This document shows positions 1 to 7,717 of a DNA stretch of 26,480 nt, piece after piece. The notes under the pieces were generated by a model. That model was not told the DNA's origin. It saw only the letters and a program-made list of their open reading frames with translations, and searched no databases. How positions within the stretch are numbered: position 1 is the first letter of the stretch; every line of letters begins with the position of its first letter. Source of the stretch: a bacterium (GTDB lineage: Bacteria; SZUA-79; Acidulodesulfobacterales; Acidulodesulfobacteraceae); contig JAKAKF010000258.1 of assembly GCA_021813595.1 (NCBI GenBank), forward strand, positions 1 through 26,480. The letters are read 5' to 3'. The position numbers and the translations under genes are program-made.

Positions 1-12
1 TTTTTTGATCTG

Positions 13-31
13 AATAATGATAATGATTGTC
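13..31. promoter_or_regulatory. Fur-box-like sequence near left edge
   Basis: This 19-bp stretch matches the classical Fur consensus (GATAATGATAATCATTATC) at 16 of 19 positions by eye. It lies about 50 bp upstream of the nearest plus-strand promoter candidate and does not overlap it, so it may serve a gene beyond the left edge. A Fur-family regulator is encoded at 13619-14071. AT-rich DNA produces such matches by chance fairly often, so confidence is moderate to low. Confidence 0.35.
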
Positions 32-81
32 GAATAAATCCATAATTTATATTTTACCATAATCCAATAATAAAATTTTTC

Positions 82-110
82 TTGACTATTGCCTCATTTT
101 ATTTAATAAT
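82..110 (+). promoter_or_regulatory. Sigma-70-type promoter candidate for the Ehr operon
   Basis: TTGACT is followed after 17 bp by AATAAT, which is five of six matches to each consensus hexamer with optimal spacing. It is the best promoter candidate upstream of the six-gene operon starting at 307. It would give a leader of about 190 nt, which contains the inverted repeat at 130-155. The remainder of 1-306 shows no open frame that I would call a gene. Confidence 0.4.
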
Positions 111-129
111 TATTTAAAAAAGATGTATG

Positions 130-155
130 GTTTAAGCAATGGGGTCTGCTTAAAC
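130..155. repeat. Inverted repeat in the Ehr operon leader
   Basis: GTTTAAGCA and TGCTTAAAC form a perfect 9-bp stem around an 8-nt loop. It lies about 20 nt downstream of the promoter candidate at 82-110. It has no following U-run, so it is not an intrinsic terminator. It could be an operator or an mRNA 5' stem; its function is unknown. Confidence 0.4.
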
Positions 156-306
156 GAAAAACAGACGCGTTGAACCGCCTTATAAACCTTAAAGGCTAAT
201 GACTCCTACATTACATACTATTTGCCGCAGTATTTGACACCGTATCAGAAATATTGCGCGGCTTATTAATTTTAACGTAATGCAGGAAAAGGATTATTAG
301 CCTATA

Positions 307-1278
307 ATGAATATCTGTCTAAATTCATACCTTGATTCGACCGTCTTTCAAATCTTTCAGGTTTTAACCGTACTTCTATGTTCCCCTTTTATTGCAGGAT
401 TTATCTCAAAAATAGAAGAAATAATAGAAGGGAAAACCGGCCCTTCGGTTTTTCAGCCTTATTATGACCTTTATAAGCTTTTTCATAAAGAAATTTTAAT
501 ACCTAAGTCCGCCTCGTTTGTCTTCAAGTCCGCCCCGTTTGTTTCTTTTATTTCGATGATACTTATCACGCTTTTGATTCCGGTTTTAACCGTTTATCCG
601 CTTCCTCTCGGATTTATGGGGGATATGCTGGGCGGAGCGTTTCTTTTCTCTCTTTCATCGTTTTTTATAAACATTGCATCCCTTGACTTAGGGACAAGTT
701 ACGGCGGATTGGGTTCGTCGCGCGCTACACTTCTCGCCATTCTTTCCGAACCTACCCTCATTCTTGTTTTTGTGGGCGTCGCTTTAATCGCTAAATCGAC
801 TCTTCCGTATGTTATGTTGAGTACTATAACTGCGTCTCTGCCGCTTTATTTCAGCTCGCCGCATTTTCTGATAATCGCCGCCTTTTTCCTTTTATTTCTG
901 GCTGATACGGACAGGAGACCTATTAACGCCTCTACCCATGCAGAGATGAGCATGATTGAGGAAGCAAGAATTTTAGATTATTCAGGGCCTTATTTAGCAT
1001 TGTTAAAATGGGCAGGATATATGAAGCAGTTTTTACTTTTAGTGATTTTTTTAAATGTGCTGGTTTTTCCATGGGGTTTAGCCGTAAACCACAGTCCGGT
1101 TTCCCTTGTTTCGGCTATAGTAAGCCTTATTATAAAAATGCTTGTAATCGGGTTCATTGCCGCGGTGATAGATACCGCAATTTCAAGATTAAGATTTTTC
1201 AGATATCAGGAATATTTCGGCGCCGCATTTGTTTTAAGCGTGCTCGCCATAATGACTTTTCAATATAAAGGATTTTAA
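307..1278 (+). CDS. NuoH/HyfC-like membrane subunit of Ehr complex
   Basis: A 323-residue polytopic membrane protein of the respiratory-chain subunit 1 family (NuoH, HycD/HyfC, EchB). The stretch KTGPSVFQPYYDLYKLFHKE near residues 42-62 corresponds to the conserved first cytoplasmic loop. The charged segment with RRPINASTHAEMSMIEE (about residues 198-217) corresponds to the acidic loop lining the junction between the electron-transfer arm and the membrane arm. In relatives this subunit couples redox chemistry in the peripheral arm to ion movement. It is the first gene of a compact six-gene operon; the next gene begins 3 nt after its stop. The ribosome-binding site is weak, with an AGGA-type sequence well upstream, so the exact start is moderately certain. 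Confidence 0.85.
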   Translation: MNICLNSYLDSTVFQIFQVLTVLLCSPFIAGFISKIEEIIEGKTGPSVFQPYYDLYKLFHKEILIPKSASFVFKSAPFVSFISMILITLLIPVLTVYPLPLGFMGDMLGGAFLFSLSSFFINIASLDLGTSYGGLGSSRATLLAILSEPTLILVFVGVALIAKSTLPYVMLSTITASLPLYFSSPHFLIIAAFFLLFLADTDRRPINASTHAEMSMIEEARILDYSGPYLALLKWAGYMKQFLLLVIFLNVLVFPWGLAVNHSPVSLVSAIVSLIIKMLVIGFIAAVIDTAISRLRFFRYQEYFGAAFVLSVLAIMTFQYKGF

Positions 1279-1281
1279 AAA

Positions 1282-1956
1282 ATGCTCGGATATTCAATGC
1301 CGCTTTACATTTATGTTATCGAAGACCTTTTGGTTTCGATGATTCTTTTGTCCTCGTTTGTAATGCTGAGTTCGAGATGGATTTCATTTTATATACATGC
1401 TTACGGTTTTCAGTCGTTTTTAATATTCGTCCTGACCCTTATTATAGGGATAGAAGCGCAAAGCGTCGATTTATACATTGTGGCTTTTTTAACGCTTTTC
1501 GTAAGGACGATATTTGTTCCTTATATACTTTTAAAGATGATTAAAAAATTTAATATTAAAGAAGAAGTAAAATTGAGTTTAAAGATACCGTTTTCGATTA
1601 TTTCGGGCGTTGTTTTGACTATTTTTGCCTATTTTTTGATATACAGGTTAATTTCGGCATTTTCGCCTAAAATAGTCGTAAACGCAGGGTCTATTGCTTT
1701 AAGTTTAATATTCGTAGGATTTTTTATGATTATCTCGAGATTTACTACGATAACGCATATTCTTGGACTCCTTGTTATAGAAAACGGAATATTCCTTTTA
1801 TCGGTCGTGGTAGTTCCGACTCTTCCGATAATCGTAGAATTGGTGGTTTTATTCGATATTTTGGTTACCGTTGCGGCAATGCTGATTCTTTCGATGTTTA
1901 TGAAGATGCGGACCGGGTCTTTTTCCACGGCTATGCTAAACAGGCTGGTAGGTTAA
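1282..1956 (+). CDS. HyfE-like (NuoK-related) membrane subunit of Ehr complex
   Basis: A 224-residue hydrophobic protein with about seven membrane spans. It matches the size and layout of HyfE-type subunits, which are NuoK-like in part and found in group 4 hydrogenases and Ehr complexes. Identification rests on length, hydrophobicity and its fixed place between the NuoH-like and antiporter-like genes; I see no catalytic motif. It starts 3 nt after the preceding stop, and the next gene starts 6 nt after its own, so translational coupling is likely. It presumably helps form the proton or sodium path of the membrane arm. Confidence 0.75.
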   Translation: MLGYSMPLYIYVIEDLLVSMILLSSFVMLSSRWISFYIHAYGFQSFLIFVLTLIIGIEAQSVDLYIVAFLTLFVRTIFVPYILLKMIKKFNIKEEVKLSLKIPFSIISGVVLTIFAYFLIYRLISAFSPKIVVNAGSIALSLIFVGFFMIISRFTTITHILGLLVIENGIFLLSVVVVPTLPIIVELVVLFDILVTVAAMLILSMFMKMRTGSFSTAMLNRLVG

Positions 1957-1962
1957 AATCAT

Positions 1963-3444
1963 ATGAATATGAAAATCTTTATCGCTATATTTTTGATAAT
2001 TCCTTTATTTGCGTCTTTAAGTTCTTTTATAGTAAAAAATAAAAGATTTGCGGAATATATAAGCCTTTTTTCGTCTTCCTTAGACCTTATCGGCGCGTTT
2101 GTTATTCTTTATTTTGTTTTAAATTTTAAACCGGTTTTTTTGTTTAATAACGCAATAGCTATAGATAAATTTTCCGCTTATTTAATTTTGCTTGTCGGTA
2201 TAGTTTATTTTCTTTCATCTATGTACGGTATTTCATATATGAGGCTTGCTATAGAAAACGAGAAGATGACCGACAAGGAGTTTTTTAGGTATGAACTTTT
2301 TTTAAATCTTTTTGCATTGACTATGCTGATTGCTCCTATGATTAACAATATGGCGGTTTACCTTATAGACATAGAGCTTACGACTATTGTAAGCTCTTTT
2401 TTAGTAATATCCGAGGTTACGGAAAAATCGATAGAAGCCGCTTGGAAATATATTTTAGTAGTTTCTTCGGGAATTTCCCTTGCTCTTTTAGGCACGATAT
2501 TGTTTTATCTTTCTGGAAACATTCCGGGAAGCGCAAATATCGTCTCTTCTTTAGACTGGACGGCTCTGCGCTTAAACGCCGGCTATCTTAATAAAGATAT
2601 AGCGCTCATTGCTTTCGTATTAATAGTAATAGGTTTAGGAACAAAGGTAGGTCTTGCTCCAATGCACACATGGGTTCCGGATGCCTATTCGGAAGCTCCG
2701 TCTCCCGTATCCGCTATGCTCTCGGCATCGTTAGAAAACGTTGCGTTATACGGCATTATAAGATATTTCGGCATTGCGGGAAGAAGTATCGGATTCGGCT
2801 ATCCCGAGGCTATACTCATAATTGTCGGCATATTCTCAATTTTTATAGGAATAATGGGGATAATATATCAAAACGGCACAAAAAGGCTTTTCGCGTATTC
2901 CAGCATTGAACATATGGGGATAATTACCATAGGTTTCGGTCTTGGGGGAGTGTTCGGAACGTTTGGCGCTCTTTTGCAGATGCTCGGACATACTCTGGCA
3001 AAATCGACGATGTTTTTCGGCGCAGGAAATTTTTTACATAAGTTTAAGACGAAAAATATTAAAAAAATAAAAGGAGTTTTTTACGTTATGCCGAAAACCG
3101 CTTTTTTGTTTTCTTTAGGTTCGGTCGCATTAATAGGAGGTCCGCCTTCGGTAGTTTTTATAAGCGAATTTTTAATAATACTCCAGAGTTTAAAAGACGG
3201 TTATTACTGGATAACAGTCTTGTTAGTAGGTTTTTTATTAACGGCTTTCGTGAGCCTGCTGTCAAAAACCGGTTCAATGGTTTTCGGCAAAGCGGACGAT
3301 AATTTTAACGCGGAAAAAGGCGATTTTTCGCCGTTTTCGTATGTGCCTATGCTTCTGCCGCTTTCCGCATCGTTAATTTTAGGATTTTATATTCCGGAGA
3401 GCCTGCATAGTTTATTAATAGGAATAGTTCATATAATTAAATAA
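1963..3444 (+). CDS. Antiporter-like subunit (NuoN/MrpD/HyfF family) of Ehr complex
   Basis: A 493-residue proton-conducting membrane transporter of the NuoL/M/N-MrpA/D family. Family signatures are visible: GLGTKVGLAPMHTWVPDAYS (about 224-243), holding the TM7-8 lysine and the conserved LAPMHTWLPDA-type loop, and the following APSPVSAMLSAS stretch. The GHTLAKSTMFFGAGN region (about 345-360) matches the broken-helix lysine segment. In complex I relatives these residues form the cation channel. It lies between the HyfE-like and large-subunit genes, and the operon carries a second antiporter-like gene at 5468, so the complex probably has two pumping modules. Confidence 0.85.
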   Translation: MNMKIFIAIFLIIPLFASLSSFIVKNKRFAEYISLFSSSLDLIGAFVILYFVLNFKPVFLFNNAIAIDKFSAYLILLVGIVYFLSSMYGISYMRLAIENEKMTDKEFFRYELFLNLFALTMLIAPMINNMAVYLIDIELTTIVSSFLVISEVTEKSIEAAWKYILVVSSGISLALLGTILFYLSGNIPGSANIVSSLDWTALRLNAGYLNKDIALIAFVLIVIGLGTKVGLAPMHTWVPDAYSEAPSPVSAMLSASLENVALYGIIRYFGIAGRSIGFGYPEAILIIVGIFSIFIGIMGIIYQNGTKRLFAYSSIEHMGIITIGFGLGGVFGTFGALLQMLGHTLAKSTMFFGAGNFLHKFKTKNIKKIKGVFYVMPKTAFLFSLGSVALIGGPPSVVFISEFLIILQSLKDGYYWITVLLVGFLLTAFVSLLSKTGSMVFGKADDNFNAEKGDFSPFSYVPMLLPLSASLILGFYIPESLHSLLIGIVHIIK

Positions 3445-3471
3445 GCAATTAAAGGAGCTTTAGCAGCCGTT

Positions 3472-4644
3472 ATGCCGCATAGCAAATATAAATTTCTTGG
3501 AGATTACGAGTTTATCTGGGGTCCGGTGAGAAAAGGCGTCTCCGAATCTATTTTATTTAATTTTTTGTCATCGGGGGAAGAACTGCATAATTTAGAAATT
3601 ACGGCAGGCTATAAAAAAAGAAACTATGAAAACGTTCTTGCCGGAAAAAGAAACTTAAATGAACAGATTTTGCTTATAGAAAGAATATCCGGACTTCATG
3701 CTTTTGCCGCCTCTTTAAGCTTCTGCCTTAGCGTTGAGGATTTTTTTGGACTTGCCGATAAAATACATAATAACATTAAAATTTTGCGTATGTTTTTTGC
3801 CGAATTTGAGAGAATCAGAAACCATATAGAAAATTTATCCGAAATAGCCGAATCCACTTATATCGTTGTTCCTTCGGCATTATACGCCTATCATGCGGAG
3901 ATGTTAAAGCAGTTATCCCAGAAGTATTTAAATTCCCGCTATCTTATGGGCATTAACGAGATAGGCGGCGTCAGAAAAAATTTATCGCTTGAAGATATAG
4001 AAAATATTCTCGATTCCGTAAAATCAACCGTAAATAAGGTTAAGGCGGTAATCAAAAAAAACATGGAAACCAAATCCCATATCGACAGGCTGAAAACGAC
4101 CGGAAAAATAGATTTAAAAACTGCAAAACGGTTCCGGGCAAACGGGGTTGCCGCGAAAAGCGCGGGAATTTCATTGGATTTAAGAATAAACAGACCTTAT
4201 CTTTTATACGGCGAAACAAATCTTGAGCCTGTAATATTTGAAGACGGAGATGCTTTTTCTAGATATATGGTCAGGATCGGAGAAATCGGACAGTCTTTGA
4301 ATATAATAGGATACTGTTGCGATATGCTTAAGCGAAATGGATTTAGTTATACGGCAGACTATTTGTCGAGGCAGGGAGAATTTGAAGAATTGAAGGAATC
4401 GGAAAACCGGAATTTCAAATACGGACGGTTAAAACACGGCTTCGGATACGCAGAATCTTCCGAAGGAGCAATTTTTTGTTATATAAAAGATTTTGACGGG
4501 AATATTTTTAAAAAGATAAATATAAAGTATCCGTTTGAAAATAATTATAAATTGTTTGCCGACGGCACAAAAAACACGATGATGATGGATTTTAACATCA
4601 ATGAAACTAGTTATAATTTCTCGGTTGCGGCATTAGACAAGTGA
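3472..4644 (+). CDS. NiFe-hydrogenase/NuoD-like large subunit lacking NiFe ligands (Ehr)
   Basis: A 390-residue protein related to NuoD and to group 4 hydrogenase large subunits. The N-terminus (FIWGPVRKGVSES, SSGEELHNLEITAGYKKRNYE) matches the opening of that family, and no NuoC domain precedes it. True hydrogenases have an ERICGIC-type motif at the next position, but here it reads ERISGLHAF (about residues 70-78), so both cysteines are gone. At the C-terminus the DPCxxC motif is absent; the protein ends in DFNINETSYNFSVAALDK. It therefore cannot hold a NiFe centre in the usual way. This is the hallmark of the energy-converting hydrogenase-related (Ehr) group. A ribosome-binding site (AAAGGAG) lies about 15 nt upstream of the chosen ATG. 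Its redox partner is unknown. Confidence 0.8.
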   Translation: MPHSKYKFLGDYEFIWGPVRKGVSESILFNFLSSGEELHNLEITAGYKKRNYENVLAGKRNLNEQILLIERISGLHAFAASLSFCLSVEDFFGLADKIHNNIKILRMFFAEFERIRNHIENLSEIAESTYIVVPSALYAYHAEMLKQLSQKYLNSRYLMGINEIGGVRKNLSLEDIENILDSVKSTVNKVKAVIKKNMETKSHIDRLKTTGKIDLKTAKRFRANGVAAKSAGISLDLRINRPYLLYGETNLEPVIFEDGDAFSRYMVRIGEIGQSLNIIGYCCDMLKRNGFSYTADYLSRQGEFEELKESENRNFKYGRLKHGFGYAESSEGAIFCYIKDFDGNIFKKINIKYPFENNYKLFADGTKNTMMMDFNINETSYNFSVAALDK

Positions 4645-4685
4645 AATAAAATTAATTATATTCCTAAATAAAGGATTAAAATATA

Positions 4686-5471
4686 ATGGCTTTCTGGACA
4701 TACGACGGGTTAAAATTCGGAATCAAATCGGTTAAGTTTCCAAAAGAAAACGATTTTTACGACGGTTTTATCTCATCCATAAAAATAGATGAACAGAAAT
4801 GCTTAAATCGGACGAAAAAAACAATGAATTTGAAATGCAGAGAATGCCAACTTGCCTGTCCTGCCGATGCTATAAATTTGAATAATATATTTGATTCTAA
4901 AACTTTAGGAAAAGTTATAAACGTAAACAGGTGTATTTTTTGCGGATTATGTATAGACGCATGTAACGAGGTTGCGGGCTTTGGAGGCATGGGGGCGATA
5001 AATTACGCCTCCGATTTAAATTTCGATATACGTCCCCAAAATTATGAGGTCAAGAAAAAAATTTTTAAAAAGTCTTTATTCGTTAAACATATAGATACGG
5101 GTTCATGCGGGGCATGCGAATCGGAAATAAACGCGTTAAACAACCCGTATTACAATATGCACAGACTCGGCGTATTTATTACTCCAAGTCCAAGGTTTGC
5201 CGATGTTTTGCTTGCGACGGGGACATTTACGGAACGGATGACGGAGGTATTTTTTAACGTTCTGGATAATATTCCGAAACCTAGATTCATCGTTTTGACA
5301 GGTTCATGTGCTATTTTCGGCGGGGTTTTCGAGAACGGAACAGCAAAGGGGATAGATTTAAATCTATCCCCTTTGCTTAACGAAAACGTAATAGTCCTGC
5401 CGCACTGTCCTCCAAATCCTTTTGAAATACTAAACATTTTATTGTTGATAAAAAACGGCGGCTTAAAATGA
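4686..5471 (+). CDS. Fused ferredoxin (NuoI/HyfH-like) and NuoB/HyfI-like small subunit of Ehr complex
   Basis: A 261-residue iron-sulfur protein joining two domains that are usually separate. Residues about 30-100 form a dicluster ferredoxin. The first cluster motif is C39, C51, C54, C58-Pro with an unusual 11-residue first gap; the second is C83, C86, C89, C93. Residues about 130-261 form the NuoB-like domain with all four proximal-cluster ligands: C141 and C144 (GSCGACESE), C208 (TGSCA) and C241 (HCPPNP). It would pass electrons between an unknown donor or acceptor and the NuoD-like subunit encoded just upstream. A 36-bp perfect palindrome is read in frame as about residues 219-231, in the loop before C241. 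The gene overlaps the next by 4 nt. Confidence 0.85.
   Translation: MAFWTYDGLKFGIKSVKFPKENDFYDGFISSIKIDEQKCLNRTKKTMNLKCRECQLACPADAINLNNIFDSKTLGKVINVNRCIFCGLCIDACNEVAGFGGMGAINYASDLNFDIRPQNYEVKKKIFKKSLFVKHIDTGSCGACESEINALNNPYYNMHRLGVFITPSPRFADVLLATGTFTERMTEVFFNVLDNIPKPRFIVLTGSCAIFGGVFENGTAKGIDLNLSPLLNENVIVLPHCPPNPFEILNILLLIKNGGLK
5342..5377. repeat. 36-bp perfect palindrome inside the small-subunit gene
   Basis: A perfect palindrome centred on TTTAAA, with arms AGCAAAGGGGATAGATTT and its complement. It is a member of the GGGGACAGATTT palindrome family found at four other places in this window. It is translated without a stop as roughly AKGIDLNLSPLL, within the loop between the third and fourth cluster ligands of the NuoB-like domain. 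Confidence 0.9.
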
Positions 5472-7588
5472 GTTATAACTATTATCAGTTTTTTTTGATT
5501 TTTTCCGTATCAGGCGTTTTTCTTTCTTTTTTAGGTTTAATATTTGGGGGCAGATTTAGCAGACCCTCGGGCAGACCTAAACCTATCCCCTTTAATATGT
5601 TTTTTGCTTTCTCTAACGTTCTGTATATGGCGTCTTCCTTTACGGCGGTTTTATATTCCGTAATTTCGTTTATAGAAGGCGGAAGAGATTTAAATCAGGT
5701 ATTTCAAATAGGAAGTTTTTTTCCGGCAGGCAGAATAATATTAGAGTTTGATCCATTAAGCGATTTTTTCCTGCTGTTTATTTTTTCGGTATTTTTTTAT
5801 ATATCTCTCTATCAGATAAAATATATCGAAAAGATAGGGCGTGAAATAAATACGCCGCTTTTTTCATTCTTATTCGGCATAATGCTTATAAGCGTTTACT
5901 ATGTTATTATTTCCTTTAACGGTTTTATGTTCATGATTTTCTGGGAAATTATGGCGATATCCTCTTATTTTCTGGTAATGACGAAACATTATATTCAAGG
6001 AACTAAGAGAGCGGCTTTTTTAATGGCTGTTATAATGGAAATTGGCGCAATGCTGATAGCTGTCGGTTTAATAATCTTATATCTGCGTGCAAATAGTTTT
6101 AATTTAGAAACGTTTAAGAGTTTAACGATACCGGTTTACGCAAAAGAAACAGTTTTTCTGCTATTTTTATTCGGTTTTGGCGCAAAAATGGGCATAGTTC
6201 CTCTGCATATATGGCTGCCGGAGGCTCATCCCGCCTCTCCCTCAGGGGTTTCCGGTATTTTAAGCGGCGTGTTGACGTCCTGCGGGGTTTACGGGGTCAT
6301 TAGGTTCGGACTTTACATTCTTCATCCGTTAAACACTGCTTTGATGCTGGGTTCCGTCGTGTTGATTATTGCGGCGTTGACGATGTTCTTCGGCGTTCTA
6401 TATATGTCTCAGACTCATGATATTAAAGTGCTGTTGTCTTATTCGACCGTGGATAATATGGGTTTGATACTCACCGGTATAGGCGCATCGCTTTATTATA
6501 ATTATTTCGGTTTAGCCGGTCTTTCCGCCCTCGCCCTCGTTGCCTCGCTATATGCCCTTATAAATCATGCGTTCTTTAAAAGCCTTTTATTTATGGGTTC
6601 CGGGAATATAGAATATGAAACCGGAAGCCACGATATCGATAAATTTGGAGGAATTTTAAAAGGAATGCCTTTGACCGGAAGCCTTATATTTATCGGCATT
6701 TTGTCTGCCGCAGGAATTCCGCCCTTAAACGGCTTTGTTTCGGAGTGGCTCAATCTCGAAGTCGTTTTTCTTAGCTTTCATATAAACTCCGTTCTTCCGA
6801 GAATACTTATTTTTACGGTAGGCGCCGTAATGGCTTTAAGTATGGCGGTTGCCGTTTCGACATACGTAAAATTATACGGGCTTTCATTTCTCGGCCGTCC
6901 GAGGTCTAAAGAAGCCGAAAAAGCAAAAGAAGTTCCGTCTTCTATGAATATAGCCCTTTTAATACCGGTGCTTATAAGCATATCTTTAGCCGGTTTTATG
7001 TATCTATATACTCCGGTTTTATCGAAAGTTTCGGAATCCGTATATCATATAAATATCGCAGGCAAAATACTTAAAAATTATATATTTATTCCTTATTACG
7101 GCTCGTTTTCAGCATCAAGCCCCGTTTATCTGTTTTTCTATTCGATTTTATTTATATTAGTTTTTTATATTTTATATAAATTAATAGTGAAGCCTAAAAA
7201 ACGTTTCGTGGATTATGCGTGGACGGGAGGCGGAGGCGAAAAGCCTATAATAAACCGGCATGCGCAGGTATCCGCACTCGGCTTCTCAAATGCTTTAAGA
7301 ATAATGTTTAATATTGTTTATAAAAAAGGAAGCAGGTCTGCCGAACAGCCGCACGAACTTAAAAATCCCTTCCCCTATTCTTCTTATTACCATAATTCGA
7401 GCGGTTACGGCTCTTATATATTTCCTTTAATCGAATATTATTTATATCTGCCGCTGATAAAATTATTCGAAAAAATATCTTCCGTAACAACGGAACTAAT
7501 GCAGAACGGCTCTTTAAATCTTTATATATTTTATATATTCTTTGTTTTTATTGCGGCGTTTTTCATAATCGTCATAATACCTCTGTAA
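5468..7588 (+). CDS. Second antiporter-like subunit (HyfB/NuoL-type) of Ehr complex
   Basis: A 706-residue polytopic membrane protein of the NuoL/HyfB/MrpA family and the last gene of the six-gene operon. It shows the signatures GFGAKMGIVPLHIWLPEAHP (about 236-255) with the conserved lysine and PLHxWLPEAHP loop, SPSGVSGILSGV, and LINHAFFKSLLFMGSGN (about 364-380), which contains the channel lysine. The length exceeds a NuoN-type subunit, consistent with a HyfB-like extended C-terminus. That C-terminus has a soluble segment (about 575-650) followed by terminal membrane spans. Its ATG overlaps the stop of the small-subunit gene (ATGA), so translation is coupled. It probably forms a second ion-pumping module. 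Confidence 0.85.
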   Translation: MSYNYYQFFLIFSVSGVFLSFLGLIFGGRFSRPSGRPKPIPFNMFFAFSNVLYMASSFTAVLYSVISFIEGGRDLNQVFQIGSFFPAGRIILEFDPLSDFFLLFIFSVFFYISLYQIKYIEKIGREINTPLFSFLFGIMLISVYYVIISFNGFMFMIFWEIMAISSYFLVMTKHYIQGTKRAAFLMAVIMEIGAMLIAVGLIILYLRANSFNLETFKSLTIPVYAKETVFLLFLFGFGAKMGIVPLHIWLPEAHPASPSGVSGILSGVLTSCGVYGVIRFGLYILHPLNTALMLGSVVLIIAALTMFFGVLYMSQTHDIKVLLSYSTVDNMGLILTGIGASLYYNYFGLAGLSALALVASLYALINHAFFKSLLFMGSGNIEYETGSHDIDKFGGILKGMPLTGSLIFIGILSAAGIPPLNGFVSEWLNLEVVFLSFHINSVLPRILIFTVGAVMALSMAVAVSTYVKLYGLSFLGRPRSKEAEKAKEVPSSMNIALLIPVLISISLAGFMYLYTPVLSKVSESVYHINIAGKILKNYIFIPYYGSFSASSPVYLFFYSILFILVFYILYKLIVKPKKRFVDYAWTGGGGEKPIINRHAQVSALGFSNALRIMFNIVYKKGSRSAEQPHELKNPFPYSSYYHNSSGYGSYIFPLIEYYLYLPLIKLFEKISSVTTELMQNGSLNLYIFYIFFVFIAAFFIIVIIPL

Positions 7589-7607
7589 CGCCTTATTTAA
7601 AAAACGC

Positions 7608-7636
7608 TTGACACCGTAAGATTTTTTTATTATTAT
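7608..7636 (+). promoter_or_regulatory. Near-consensus sigma-70 promoter of the first NRAMP gene
   Basis: TTGACA (7608-7613), a 17-bp spacer and TATTAT (7631-7636): six of six and five of six matches with ideal spacing. The transcription start would fall near 7643, inside the inverted repeat at 7622-7676. The gene begins at 7718. A strong promoter covered by a palindrome suggests repression by a DNA-binding regulator. Confidence 0.65.
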
Positions 7637-7676
7637 AATGATAATAAAAATCATTATCATTATAATAATAAAAAAA
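7622..7676. promoter_or_regulatory. 24-bp perfect inverted repeat, probable metal-regulator operator
   Basis: Two perfect 24-bp arms (7622-7645 and 7653-7676) flank a 7-bp spacer. The arms carry Fur-like half-sites TGATAAT and ATTATCA, here 7 bp apart instead of the 1 bp of a textbook 7-1-7 Fur box. The repeat covers the -10 element and start site of the promoter for the NRAMP-type transporter gene. It ends in an A-run instead of a U-run on either transcript, so an operator fits better than a terminator. The Fur protein encoded at 13619-14071 or an unlinked MntR-like regulator are candidates. Confidence 0.6.
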
Positions 7677-7717
7677 CTAAAAATTTAACTTTAACTGAAA
7701 GAGGTTTTATTGAGCTC

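Noticed and set aside
234..256. TTGACA upstream of the Ehr operon as a promoter
   Set aside because: No -10-like hexamer lies 16-18 bp downstream; the pair at 82-110 is better.
3472..4644. Calling the complex a functional group 4 NiFe hydrogenase
   Set aside because: Both cysteine motifs that bind the NiFe centre are missing from the large subunit, and no maturation genes are in the window.
7622..7676. Long AT palindrome as a terminator of the Ehr operon
   Set aside because: The right arm ends in an A-run on the plus strand and the repeat overlaps a good promoter, so an operator fits better.
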